A stretch of DNA of 23,826 bases from an uncultured Collinsella sp. GTDB lineage: Bacteria > Actinomycetota > Coriobacteriia > Coriobacteriales > Coriobacteriaceae. Positions 1 to 8,261 of this stretch are shown here, piece after piece. The notes under the pieces were generated by a model that was not told where the DNA came from, did no database searches, and saw only the letters and a program-made list of their open reading frames with translations. The position numbers and the translations under genes were made by a program. Every line of letters starts with the position of its first letter. Positions within the stretch are counted from its first letter, which is position 1. The stretch is from NCBI GenBank assembly GCA_958403395.1, contig CATXXF010000030.1, positions 1 through 23,826 of the forward strand, given 5' to 3'.

Positions 1-163
1 GGGGCTATGCGGCATAGCGCCGGGGCATGGTCCGAAAAAACGTCCGAGGCCCCCCATATCCCGTTTCGAGCCGGAATTCTGGGATGTAGTTTCCCCGAGA
101 GGCCCCATCGGGAAACTATGGCCCTGAACTCTCCTGCCTGTCCCCATTGCGCCAATTTGCTGA
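1..163. other. Upstream intergenic segment with an inverted repeat
   Basis: No convincing gene is visible. An 11-bp inverted repeat (TAGTTTCCC at 87-95, GGGAAACTA at 110-118, extended by a CGA/TCG step with one bulged C) surrounds a 9-nt loop. It lacks a following T tract, so I do not call it an intrinsic terminator. It may belong to the end of a gene left of the window. Confidence 0.4.
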
Positions 164-193
164 TTGAACATCGTTGCATGTTCGCGCTATCAT
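164..193 (+). promoter_or_regulatory. Candidate feoAB promoter
   Basis: TTGAAC (164-169) and TATCAT (188-193) are separated by 18 bp, a fair sigma-70 type pair about 90 bp before the feoAB start. The -35 overlaps a GAACAT-N6-ATGTTC inverted repeat (166-183). Assigned by pattern only. Confidence 0.45.
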
Positions 194-207
194 GCATGGT
201 TAAAATT

Positions 208-239
208 GGTTAGCCATGGCAAACGGTTAGCCATGGTGA
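208..239 (+). promoter_or_regulatory. Tandem operator-like repeats (DtxR/IdeR-like) before feoAB
   Basis: The 12-mer GGTTAGCCATGG occurs twice, at 208-219 and 225-236, with a 17-bp period. Each copy sits in a partial palindrome of the form TTNNCCATGGNNAA. GGTTAGCC equals the left half of the DtxR/IdeR consensus. The site lies just downstream of the candidate -10, where a metal-dependent repressor would block transcription of an iron uptake gene. The regulator family is inferred. Confidence 0.45.
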
Positions 240-283
240 ACATAAATGCAACGCCCTGTGGGCGTCGGGGGAGGAACACGGAC

Positions 284-2644
284 GTGAAGCTCGATACGCT
301 CGAGATCGGAAAAGACGCCGTTGTCGCATCGGTGGCATCGGACGATCAGGCACTCCGACAGCATATTTTGGACATGGGCCTAACGCCGGGCACCGAAGTC
401 ACCATGATGAAGTACGCCCCCATGGGCGATCCGCTCGAGATCCGCCTGCGTGGCTACGAGTTGACACTGCGCAAGGACGATGCCGCTCGCATCGAGCTCG
501 TGGGTATTCACGACACCGATACGGGTCCGCGCGCTAACGCCGCAATCGGCACGACGGAGCATCCGGCCCTGGGCGAGGGGACGTATTCGCCCCGTGCGGC
601 AAAGACGGCCGTGCCAGAGGGCGCGCCGCTGCACTTTGCCCTCGCCGGCAACCAAAACTGCGGCAAGACCACGTTATTCAACCAGCTGACGGGCTCCAAC
701 CAGCACGTCGGTAACTTTCCCGGCGTGACGGTCGACCGCAAAGATGGCACCATCCGTAACCATCCCGAGGCGAGCGTTACCGACCTGCCCGGCATTTACT
801 CCCTGTCGCCGTACACAGGCGAGGAGGTCGTGAGCCGTCAGTTCATCCTCGACGAGCGTCCGGACGCCATCATCGACATCATTGACGCCACCAACATCGA
901 GCGCAACCTGTACCTGACACTGCAGCTCATGGAGCTTGACCGTCCTATGGTCATCGCGCTCAACATGATGGACGAGGTGACCGCCAACGGCGGCGCCGTA
1001 GACGTCAACTTGCTCGAGAGCCTGTTGGGCGTGCCCGTTGTCCCCATTAGCGCTGCCCGCAACGAGGGCATCGGCGAGCTGGTGGACCACGCCCTGCACG
1101 TGGCGCGGTTCCGCGAGCGCCCTGGTCGCCTGGACTTTTGCGCGCCCGACGGTCCGGACGGCGGTGCGCTGCATCGCTGCATCCACGGTATTGCTAACCT
1201 GATCGAGGACCATGCCGTGACGGCGCACATCCCGGTGCGCTTTGCGGCGACCAAGCTGGTCGAGGGCGATGAGCTGGTAACCGAGGCGCTTCACCTGGAT
1301 CGCAATGAGCTCGACGCTATCGAGCACATCATCACCCAGATGGAGGGCGAGGCCGGCACCGACCGCCTATCTGCGCTGGCCGATATGCGTTTTAGCTTTA
1401 TCGGCGACGTGTGCGGGCGTTGCGTCGTCAAGCCGCACGAGAGCCGCGAGCACGTGCGCTCCGTCAAGATTGACCGCATCCTGACAGGTCGTTACACAGC
1501 CATTCCGGCGTTTCTGGTGATCATGGGCCTCGTCTTTTGGCTGACGTTTGGCGTGATCGGCGCGGCGTTGCAGGGACTCATGGAGGACGGTATCGCTGCC
1601 ATCATCGCCTCGGCCGATGCGGGCCTCAAGGCGTTCGGTACCAACGACGTGGTGCGCTCGCTGGCTGTCGACGGCGTGCTTACGGGCGTGGGCAGTGTGC
1701 TGACCTTCCTGCCGATTATCGTCGTGCTCTTTTTGTTCCTCTCCATTCTGGAAGACTCCGGATACATGGCGCGCGTGGCCTTTGTCATGGATAAGGTGCT
1801 GCGTCGTTTTGGCCTGTCGGGCCGCAGCTTTGTACCCATGCTCGTCGGGTTTGGCTGCACCGTGCCGGCTATCATGTCGACCCGTACGCTCCCATCCGAG
1901 CACGACCGCAAGATGACGGTCATGCTCACGCCGTTCATGAGCTGCTCGGCCAAGTTGCCGGTCTATGGTCTGCTGTGCGGGGCGTTTTTCCCACAGGCGA
2001 CGGTTCCCGCCATGGTCTCGCTCTATCTGATCGGCATTGCGGTTGGCTGTATCGCGGCTTTGGTACTCAACCGCACGGCATTTAAGGGCGACCCGGTGCC
2101 GTTTATCATGGAGCTGCCCAATTACCGCCTGCCGAGCGTCAAGACGACGGTGATGCTGGCATGGGATAAGGCCAAAGACTTTATTACCAGGGCCTTTACC
2201 ATTATCTTTGCCGCTACCGTGGTCATCTGGTTCCTTCAGACGTTCGACATCCGCTTTAATGTGGTCGCCGATCAGTCGCAGAGTCTGCTTGCGGGTCTCG
2301 GCAGCATCATTGCGCCGGCGCTGACGCCGCTTGGGTTTGGCGACTGGCGTGCATCCACGGCGCTCGTCACCGGACTTATCGCCAAGGAGAGTGTCATCTC
2401 GACCCTCACGGTGCTTTTGGGCGCGACCTCGCCCGCGGCACTGTCGACCATGTTTTCGCCGTTCACTGCCTATGTGTTCCTGGTCTTTACGCTGCTGTAC
2501 CCGCCCTGTGTGGCAGCCATCGGCGCCGTCAAGAGCGAGCTGGGCGCGCGCTATGCCGTTGCCGTGTTCGCGTTTCAAGTGACGGTCGCCTGGATCGTGG
2601 CGTTTGTCGTGCATTCGGCGGGCATATTACTGGGGTTGGCTTAG
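284..2644 (+). CDS. feoB: Fused FeoA-FeoB ferrous iron transporter
   Basis: GTP-dependent Fe(II) importer of the inner membrane, about 786 aa. I choose the GTG at 284 because GGGGGAGGAA (267-276) sits 7 nt upstream; the in-frame start at 164 would add 40 residues with no family resemblance and lie in the promoter. Residues 1-75 form a FeoA-like SH3 domain, normally a separate small protein. The G domain follows: G1 GNQNCGKTT (122-130), G3 DLPG (167-170), G4 NMMD (227-230), then a SAA G5. The membrane part has the two FeoB gate motifs, GFGCTVPA from residue 522 and SCSAKLPVY from residue 553. No frameshift is seen. It is followed by a hairpin at 2685-2719 and appears monocistronic. FeoA-FeoB fusions are known in other bacteria. 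Confidence 0.95.
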   Translation: MKLDTLEIGKDAVVASVASDDQALRQHILDMGLTPGTEVTMMKYAPMGDPLEIRLRGYELTLRKDDAARIELVGIHDTDTGPRANAAIGTTEHPALGEGTYSPRAAKTAVPEGAPLHFALAGNQNCGKTTLFNQLTGSNQHVGNFPGVTVDRKDGTIRNHPEASVTDLPGIYSLSPYTGEEVVSRQFILDERPDAIIDIIDATNIERNLYLTLQLMELDRPMVIALNMMDEVTANGGAVDVNLLESLLGVPVVPISAARNEGIGELVDHALHVARFRERPGRLDFCAPDGPDGGALHRCIHGIANLIEDHAVTAHIPVRFAATKLVEGDELVTEALHLDRNELDAIEHIITQMEGEAGTDRLSALADMRFSFIGDVCGRCVVKPHESREHVRSVKIDRILTGRYTAIPAFLVIMGLVFWLTFGVIGAALQGLMEDGIAAIIASADAGLKAFGTNDVVRSLAVDGVLTGVGSVLTFLPIIVVLFLFLSILEDSGYMARVAFVMDKVLRRFGLSGRSFVPMLVGFGCTVPAIMSTRTLPSEHDRKMTVMLTPFMSCSAKLPVYGLLCGAFFPQATVPAMVSLYLIGIAVGCIAALVLNRTAFKGDPVPFIMELPNYRLPSVKTTVMLAWDKAKDFITRAFTIIFAATVVIWFLQTFDIRFNVVADQSQSLLAGLGSIIAPALTPLGFGDWRASTALVTGLIAKESVISTLTVLLGATSPAALSTMFSPFTAYVFLVFTLLYPPCVAAIGAVKSELGARYAVAVFAFQVTVAWIVAFVVHSAGILLGLA

Positions 2645-2684
2645 TTATTTATTGACGGCGCAACCTCTGTGTATCGAATTGTTT

Positions 2685-2719
2685 CGGTCCCGTGTCCGTT
2701 ACTGACGGATGCGGGACCG
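2685..2719 (+). repeat. Long hairpin between feoAB and the MFS gene
   Basis: CGGTCCCG (2685-2692) pairs with CGGGACCG (2712-2719), and TCCGT (2695-2699) pairs with ACGGA (2705-2709) around a 5-nt loop. Only a TG/TG internal mismatch interrupts it. No T run follows, so it is a poor classical terminator. Its right half overlaps the candidate promoter of the next gene. Confidence 0.6.
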
Positions 2720-2731
2720 TTGCTATATAAT
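2702..2731 (+). promoter_or_regulatory. Candidate promoter of the MFS exporter gene
   Basis: A perfect TATAAT (2726-2731) lies 18 bp after CTGACG (2702-2707) and about 33 bp before the ATG. The -35 lies within the 2685-2719 hairpin, so that palindrome could also serve as an operator. Confidence 0.55.
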
Positions 2732-2764
2732 CGCCTCCGCTCAAAATGATTGGAGATGTTATAT

Positions 2765-3961
2765 ATGAGTCAGGCAAGGCAAGACGGCATCACGCTCAGG
2801 CAGTGGCTCCCACTCGTCGGGCTCACCTGCTGTGCGTTCGTGTTCAACACGTCGGAGTTTATGCCCATCGGCCTTTTGACTGATATCGCCGCGTCGTTCT
2901 CGCTCACCGAGGCCCAGGCGGGCATCATGATCTCGGTCTATGCCTGGGGCGTCATGCTGCTGTCGTTGCCGCTCATGGTGTTCGCTTCGCGTTTCGAGTT
3001 TAAGCGGATGCTGCTGGGCGTGCTTGCCTTGTTCTCGCTCGGTCAGTTCCTGTCCGCTGTGGCGCCGACCTATCCCATCCTGGTCTGCGCGCGCCTGGTG
3101 GTCGCTTGCGCACATGCCGTGTTCTGGTCAGTCGCCTCGATTATGGCCTCGCGCCTGGTCGACACTCGCCACGGCGCGCTCGCCATCAGCATGATCGCTA
3201 CGGGCTCGTCCATCGCGCAGATCTTTGGCCTGCCTCTCGGTCGCGCCATTGGCTTGGCCGTGGGCTGGCGCATGACGTTTGCCGTGGTCGGGGGCCTCTC
3301 AGCCATCGCGGCCGTCTACCAGGCAGCGGTGTTCCCGGCCATGCCGGCGGGTGAGCGCTTTACCGTCAGACAGCTGCCCGAGCTGCTCAAGAACCCGCTC
3401 CTCATCGCGCTCTACGCAGTCACGGTCTTCATGGCGACCGGCTATTACGCAAGCTACAGCTATATCGAGCCTTTCCTGGCTCAGGTCGCCCATGTCGACG
3501 CAAGCGCTATCACCATGACGCTGACGGCGTTCGGCTGCTCCGGTCTGCTCGGAAGCTGGCTGTTCGGCCGCCTGTTCGATGGGCATCGCTTCCCGTTCTT
3601 GGCTATCACGCTCTCCGGCGTGCCGGTGGCCCTGCTGCTCATGGGGCCGGCCGCATCGTCGCTCGTGACAGTGCTTGCCGTCTGCGCACTGTGGGGTTGC
3701 TGCGCCACGGCCTTTAACGTGGCGTTTCAGGCCGAGCTCATCAAGCACACGCCGGCAGATTCGTCGGCCGTCGCCATGTCGATCTTCTCGGGCCTGTTTA
3801 ATCTGGGTATTGGCACGGGTACCGCGATCGGCGGAGCCGTGGTTTCGGGTCCCGGTATCGCCTGGATCGGCTTCGCGGGCGGGTCGATTGCCGTCGTGGG
3901 CGTCATCCTCGCTATCACGGTGATGTTCCCGGCCATACGCCGCGCAAAGTCTGTCGCCTAA
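2765..3961 (+). CDS. MFS transporter, SotB/AraJ-type sugar efflux family
   Basis: A 398-aa, very hydrophobic protein with the twelve-helix pattern of the major facilitator superfamily. Stretches such as NTSEFMPIGLLTDIA, GIMISVYAWGVMLLSLP, HAVFWS, GLPLGRAIG and SYSYIEPF follow the E. coli SotB/YdeA sequence closely; that protein exports arabinose, IPTG and related sugars. ATG 2765 is preferred over TTG 2750 because GGAG (2752-2755) lies 9 nt upstream of it. The substrate cannot be told from sequence; related members export drugs or other small molecules. It has its own promoter and is followed by a perfect inverted repeat at 3977-4043, so it is probably transcribed alone. Confidence 0.88.
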   Translation: MSQARQDGITLRQWLPLVGLTCCAFVFNTSEFMPIGLLTDIAASFSLTEAQAGIMISVYAWGVMLLSLPLMVFASRFEFKRMLLGVLALFSLGQFLSAVAPTYPILVCARLVVACAHAVFWSVASIMASRLVDTRHGALAISMIATGSSIAQIFGLPLGRAIGLAVGWRMTFAVVGGLSAIAAVYQAAVFPAMPAGERFTVRQLPELLKNPLLIALYAVTVFMATGYYASYSYIEPFLAQVAHVDASAITMTLTAFGCSGLLGSWLFGRLFDGHRFPFLAITLSGVPVALLLMGPAASSLVTVLAVCALWGCCATAFNVAFQAELIKHTPADSSAVAMSIFSGLFNLGIGTGTAIGGAVVSGPGIAWIGFAGGSIAVVGVILAITVMFPAIRRAKSVA

Positions 3962-3976
3962 TCACGTTTCCTCATC

Positions 3977-4043
3977 AGTTGCGGTGGAATAGTTCCTGTT
4001 TAAGGCCTCTGAAGGTCCAAGCAGGAACTATTCCACCGCAACT
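3977..4043 (+). repeat. Perfect 22-bp inverted repeat with 23-nt loop
   Basis: The arms at 3977-3998 and 4022-4043 are exact reverse complements. The right arm is followed by TTATTTTG. It could terminate transcription of the exporter gene, but the arm length and perfection also suit a dispersed palindromic element. Its sequence does not match the three larger palindromic elements in this window. Confidence 0.8.
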
Positions 4044-4114
4044 TATTTTGGGGGAGAGGATACAAGCTGGGCATACAATGGATGTCGTTGTGTTGAGCTT
4101 ACCGGGAGGCTGTT

Positions 4115-5491
4115 ATGTGGGCATACGAGACGACGTTCTATCAGATCTATCCGCTGGGCTTTTGCGGGGCTCCGCGCGAAAACGCCGCGCCCGTTGCCGA
4201 GGATGAGCTCGCCCAGGCTGCCAACGCCGCGCCCAACCCCGATGCTCCTATCATGAAGGTCGCCCAATGAGCCGACTACATGCAGGAACTCGGCGTTGGC
4301 GCTGTGCTTATCAACCCACCGCTCGAATCTGATAGCCACGGCTACGATACACGCAGCCTGCGCCATATCGACCGTCGCCTGGGTGGGGACGCCGACTTTG
4401 CCGCCGTATGCGACACGCTGCATGCCCATGGCATCCGCGTGGTGCTCGATGCCGTCTTCAACCACGTCGGCCGCGGTTTTTGGGCCTTTCGCGATGTGCA
4501 GGAGCGCAAGTGGGACTCGCCGTACAAGGACTGGTTCCACATTAGCTTTGACGGCGATTCCTGCTATGGCGATGGCTTTTGGTACGAGGGCTGGGAAGGC
4601 CATTTTGAGCTTGTGAAGCTCAACCTGCAAAATCCCGCTGTGGTCGATTACCTGCTCGAGTCCGTGCGCCGCTGGGCCGAGGTCTTTGGCGTCGACGGCC
4701 TGCGCCTGGACGTTGCCTATATGCTCGACCGCGACTTTATGCGCCGCCTGCACGTCTTTACCCGTGAGCTCAAGCCCGACTTTGTGCTGATCGGCGAGAC
4801 GCTCCACGGCGACTACAACCAAATCGTCAACGACGAGATGCTCGACTCCTGCACCAACTACGAGTGCTACAAGGGCCTGTACTCCAGCTTTAACTCGGTC
4901 AACATGTTCGAGATCGCCCATTCGCTGCACCGCCAGTTTGGCGGCGATCCGTGGTGCATCTACCGCGGCAAACATCTGCTGTCGTTTGTCGACAACCACG
5001 ATGTGCCGCGCCTGGCAAGTATCCTCACCGACAAGTCGTGTCTGCGTCCCGCCTACGGCATGCTCTTTGGCATGCCGGGCATCCCGTGCGTCTACTATGG
5101 CAGCGAGTGGGGAATTGCCGGCGAAAAGGGTGGCCCCGATGGCGACTGGGCGCTGCGACCTGCGCTCAATGAGCCTGCGCCCAACGAGCTGACGGCCTTC
5201 ATCAAGCAGCTCGCGCACCTGCGCTCGGCAAACGAGGCGGCGGCCCGTGCCCTCAACTACGGTGCCTATCGCAACGTGGTGATCCAGAACAAGCAGCTGC
5301 TGTTCGAGCGCGCCTGCGACGACGCGACGGTGCTCGTGGCGGTGAATGCCGTGGGTGAGCCTTACACCTTTGGCGCCGGCGAGCTCAACGGGTCCTTCGT
5401 CGACCTGCTTGCCGACGATGCGCCCACGGTCGAGCTGACGGGCACCCTTGAGCTTGCGCCCTATGAGGTTCGTTATCTGCTGAGGGCCTAG
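4115..5491 (+). pseudogene. GH13 alpha-amylase family gene with in-frame TGA at codon 52
   Basis: ATG 4115, with GGGAGG 5 nt upstream, opens a frame that reads WAYETTFYQIYPLGF, a typical GH13 first strand. TGA at 4268-4270 stops it after 51 codons, and the same frame then continues to 5491. The TGA stands where relatives generally have Trp (KVAQ-W-ADYMQELGV), so one TGG to TGA change explains it. The rest is intact: region I DAVFNHVG; nucleophile in GLRLDVA (Asp199 counted from 4115); acid/base in IGETLH (Glu228); NHD (Asp296). A product started at ATG 4280 would lack the first barrel strand, and no ribosome site is seen there. The family acts on alpha-glucosidic bonds, presumably in the cytoplasm as no signal peptide is seen. 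The alternative is a sequencing error or readthrough. Confidence 0.8.
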
Positions 5492-5494
5492 GCC

Positions 5495-6058
5495 ATGGCT
5501 GCGTCCGACGAGGGCTATCAACATATTGAGCATGGGTTTGAGCCCGTGTTCGACCAGCGCTCGCGCGTTTTGGTGCTCGGATCGTTTCCCTCGGTGCTTT
5601 CGCGCGCCAATGCCTTTTATTACGGCAACCCTCAGAATCGCTTTTGGCGTGTGATGGCCACGTGCCTCGGTATGCCTGTGCCGCCCAACGAGGGCAATCT
5701 TTTGGCAAGCGGTGAGCCCGCGACGCTCGATGCCTCTATTGCCGCCAAGCGGGCCATGCTGCTGAACGGCGGCGTAGCCCTGTGGGATGTGGTCGAGAGC
5801 TGCGACATTAAGGGCTCGAGTGACGCGAGCATCCGCAACGTTGTGCCGGCACATATCGAGCGCATTACCGATGCCGCGCCGATCGAGGTCGTTGTCTGTA
5901 ACGGCGGTACGGCAGGGCGACTCTACAAACGCTACTTGCAAGATCGGACGGGGCTGCCTGCCATTGTCCTGCCCTCGACAAGTCCCGCCAATGCCGCCTG
6001 GTGCCTGGAGCGTCTTGTTGAGCGTTGGCACGAAGCCGTTGACTGGGCTGTTATTTAA
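5495..6058 (+). CDS. Family 6 DNA glycosylase (hypoxanthine/deoxyinosine type, UDG superfamily)
   Basis: A 187-aa protein likely to remove deaminated bases, chiefly hypoxanthine, from DNA. Motifs of the uracil-DNA glycosylase superfamily HDG branch are present: GSFPS (29-33), YYGNPQNRFW (42-51, with the Asn used for catalysis in this branch), LWDVV (96-100) and LPSTSPANA (159-167). The length fits the family. It starts 3 nt after the amylase-family stop, which suggests translational coupling, so the nonsense codon in the upstream gene could have polar effects. It converges with the minus-strand gene that ends at 6060, with only one base between their stop codons. Confidence 0.88.
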   Translation: MAASDEGYQHIEHGFEPVFDQRSRVLVLGSFPSVLSRANAFYYGNPQNRFWRVMATCLGMPVPPNEGNLLASGEPATLDASIAAKRAMLLNGGVALWDVVESCDIKGSSDASIRNVVPAHIERITDAAPIEVVVCNGGTAGRLYKRYLQDRTGLPAIVLPSTSPANAAWCLERLVERWHEAVDWAVI

Positions 6059-6059
6059 T

Positions 6060-6722
6060 TTAGATTTTTGTTTGAGCGTGGGCGCCCAGACGTTTCAGAG
6101 CGCCTCGCCAGATCGGCGCGGGCACGGCTGGCTCGGCGCAAACCATGCCGTCGGCGTCGACGTTGGCGGTATTGCCGCCGCCAAGTCGCTGTGCATGCTC
6201 GACGGAGCAGCCCATGCGCACAGCGCCCACAAGCTTATCCATCGCTTCCGAAAATGGTCGGCGCAAGAGGCCCATGCGTGGGGAATGGCGAAGCGCTGCG
6301 ATGCCGCTGCCGGCGCAGATGGCAACGCCGCCACACCACAATTGGTCATGGCGCTCACATGCCTTGCGCAGGCGAACGGCGGTCCCACGCGCCCGCTCTG
6401 TGCCCTCTTGTGCGGCTCGAATCGCGGCATAGACGCGCGTTCCCGTACCGCCAAAGCGCTCAAGCGCCCGCTCGATGGCTGTCAACGTCTCATCGTCAGC
6501 CACATCTTCAATGGCCAGCACGATGCCATCGGCAACGCTGCCGGCGTCATTTGCCTTCAAGTCGACCGGGCGGGGGAGTGCGGTGCCGGAAAGTTGAGCA
6601 TAGGCGGCGATGGCATCCTGCAGGTCCCAGAGCAAAAAATCAAGATCGGCGCTATTGGGAATACTGATATACGCAATGGTGTGCAGTGTTTTTGGTACGT
6701 CGCCGCGCGCGGTCGTCTCCAT
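6060..6722 (-). CDS. Unknown protein, possibly flavodoxin-like fold
   Basis: A 220-aa reading frame on the minus strand. The ATG (complement of 6720-6722) follows AAAGGAG at good spacing, and it starts divergently from the aminotransferase gene, both of which support a real gene. I do not recognise it firmly. The N-terminal half alternates strands and helices (TIAYISIP, VADGIVLAIED, RVYAAIRAAQEG). The C-terminal part, LWCGGVAICAGSG followed by PRMGLLRRPFSEAMDKLVGAVRMG, resembles the end of flavodoxin-like or NAD(P)H-dependent oxidoreductases. The usual N-terminal phosphate-binding loop is not evident, so FMN binding is doubtful. No membrane segment or signal peptide is seen. Confidence 0.65.
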   Translation of the reverse strand: METTARGDVPKTLHTIAYISIPNSADLDFLLWDLQDAIAAYAQLSGTALPRPVDLKANDAGSVADGIVLAIEDVADDETLTAIERALERFGGTGTRVYAAIRAAQEGTERARGTAVRLRKACERHDQLWCGGVAICAGSGIAALRHSPRMGLLRRPFSEAMDKLVGAVRMGCSVEHAQRLGGGNTANVDADGMVCAEPAVPAPIWRGALKRLGAHAQTKI

Positions 6723-6815
6723 GCCATCTCCTTTCCGGCTCGTTTCCGTTTAGGTTACACCGTCTGGTGGCGCCCCGCCGCGCTATCCTAGTGCAACCCT
6801 TACGAAAGGAACGCC

Positions 6816-7952
6816 ATGCGTCTGCCCATGAATACCTCGCTTGCCATGCTCAAACCCTCCGGTATCCGCCGGATTAACGCGCTCGCCGCCCGGCATCCGG
6901 GGTGCATCGCGCTCGCGCTCGGCGAACCCGATTTTCCCACGCCCGATGTGATTAGCGCCGAGGTGACCGCCGCACTGGACCGCGGTGACACGCACTATCC
7001 GCCCAACAACGGTCGCCCCGCCCTGCGTGATGCACTGTCCAAATATATGGATGACGCGGGCCTGGCGTTTTCCGCCGATGAGGTCATCCTGACCGACGGT
7101 GCGACCGAGGCACTGTCGGCAACATTCATGGCTATGCTCAACCCGGGCGACGAGGTCATTATCCCCACGCCGGCCTTTGGCCTGTACGAGAGCATTGTCG
7201 TGGCCAATCACGCCAAAGCGGTCTTTTTGGATACGGAGTCTGCGCAATTCCAGATTGACGAGGACGCACTTCGTGCTTGCGTGACGCCGGCGACCAAGGC
7301 CATCGTCATCTGCTCGCCCAACAATCCTACGGGCTGTATCCTCAACGCGGCTTCGCTCGGCGCCGTGGCGCACGTGGCGGAGCAGGCGGGCATCTACGTG
7401 GTCTGCGACGACGTATACAACCGCCTAGTCTATGTGGATGGCTACGAGCGCTTTGCCGAGCGCCACTCGGAGCTACGCGAGCAGACAGTGGTTATCGAGA
7501 GCTTCTCCAAACCCTGGGCCATGACCGGCTGGCGCTTGGGCTGGCTCGCAGCGGCAGGGCCCGTCATCGCCGAGATCGCAAAGGCCCACCAATACCTAGT
7601 ATCGAGCGCCGTTTCCTTCGAGATGGACGCCGCAGCCCGAGCCCTCACCGTCGACCCAACCCCCATGCTCAAAGTCTACCGAGCCCGCCGCGAGCGCGTA
7701 CTCGAAGCCTTAAACGCCATGGGCCTCGACGTAGTAGAGCCCGCAGGAGCCTTCTACACTTTCCCGAGCATCAAAAAGTTCGGCCTAACCAGCGAAGACT
7801 TCTGCATCAAAGCCATCAAAGAGGCAAACGTAGCCCTAGTTCCCGGAAACTGCTTCGGAACCGAAGGCCACATCCGCCTAAGCTACTGCGTCTCCGACGA
7901 AAACCTGGACGAAGGCCTCCGCCGCCTGTCCACCTTCATTTCAACCTTGTAG
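6816..7952 (+). CDS. PLP-dependent class I/II aminotransferase
   Basis: A 378-aa fold-type I aminotransferase of the aspartate aminotransferase superfamily. The start at ATG 6816 follows GAAAGGA by 5 nt. Visible features are LALGEPDFPTP (34-43), PNNPTG (168-173), the cofactor Asp198 and Tyr201 in CDDVYNRLVY, the Schiff-base Lys232 in SFSKPWAMTGWRLGW, and substrate Arg354 in GHIRLSYC. The substrate is not determinable; relatives act on aspartate, aromatic amino acids or alanine. The last 120 codons have a strongly different wobble composition from the rest (see findings), although the protein sequence stays family-like to the end. No terminator follows other than the palindromic element at 8005-8222. 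Confidence 0.92.
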   Translation: MRLPMNTSLAMLKPSGIRRINALAARHPGCIALALGEPDFPTPDVISAEVTAALDRGDTHYPPNNGRPALRDALSKYMDDAGLAFSADEVILTDGATEALSATFMAMLNPGDEVIIPTPAFGLYESIVVANHAKAVFLDTESAQFQIDEDALRACVTPATKAIVICSPNNPTGCILNAASLGAVAHVAEQAGIYVVCDDVYNRLVYVDGYERFAERHSELREQTVVIESFSKPWAMTGWRLGWLAAAGPVIAEIAKAHQYLVSSAVSFEMDAAARALTVDPTPMLKVYRARRERVLEALNAMGLDVVEPAGAFYTFPSIKKFGLTSEDFCIKAIKEANVALVPGNCFGTEGHIRLSYCVSDENLDEGLRRLSTFISTL

Positions 7953-8004
7953 CCCTCAGGGATGCAACACATCAGCCCACCGACCCAAGCATTATGAGTG
8001 GGGC

Positions 8005-8222
8005 GCGTCGCTCAACGGACACGAGGATTCGCAGCAAAGGTAACGTAGCTCCGGCCGGGAGGGGCAGGGCGAGTTTTCCGTAGATTCCGCACGAGCCGAA
8101 GGCCACTTAATGTGGCCTTCGTGCGAGCCCAGGACTTGACCGAGCGGAAAACTCGCCCTGCCCCTCCCGGTCGGAGCGTATGCAGGGTTTGTGTACGAAT
8201 CCTCGCGCCCGTTGACCGACGC
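8005..8222 (+). repeat. Palindromic element copy 1 (before rplJ)
   Basis: A 218-bp imperfect inverted repeat. The outer arms (about 8005-8080 and 8145-8222) include an uninterrupted match through GGGAGGGGCAGGGCGAG. Near the middle is a nested hairpin GAAGGCCAC-TTAAT-GTGGCCTTC (8098-8120) with outer GCAC/GTGC pairing. The centre CACTTAATGTG, the left flank ATTCCGCACG and the right flank CAGGACT are shared with the copies near 19100 and 21140. The right end overlaps the -35 of the rplJ promoter. Short reading frames inside are products of the palindrome. Confidence 0.85.
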
Positions 8223-8240
8223 CGGGGTCCCCGCCATAAT
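8212..8240 (+). promoter_or_regulatory. rplJL promoter
   Basis: TTGACC (8212-8217) and CATAAT (8235-8240) with exact 17-bp spacing. The -35 lies in the right arm of palindromic element copy 1. Transcription would start near 8247 and include the L10 leader. Confidence 0.75.
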
Positions 8241-8261
8241 ATTTTCGGTTCACGCACGAAT

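Noticed and set aside
164..283. N-terminal extension of feoAB
   Set aside because: It overlaps the promoter and operator repeats, and the GTG at 284 has a strong ribosome-binding site.
4043..6031. 662-codon open frame on the minus strand
   Set aside because: It lies opposite the amylase-family and DNA glycosylase genes, which have clear motifs on the plus strand; no family resemblance is seen.
7277..8083. 268-codon plus-strand frame
   Set aside because: Alternative frame of the aminotransferase gene, Arg/Pro-rich, running into the palindromic element.
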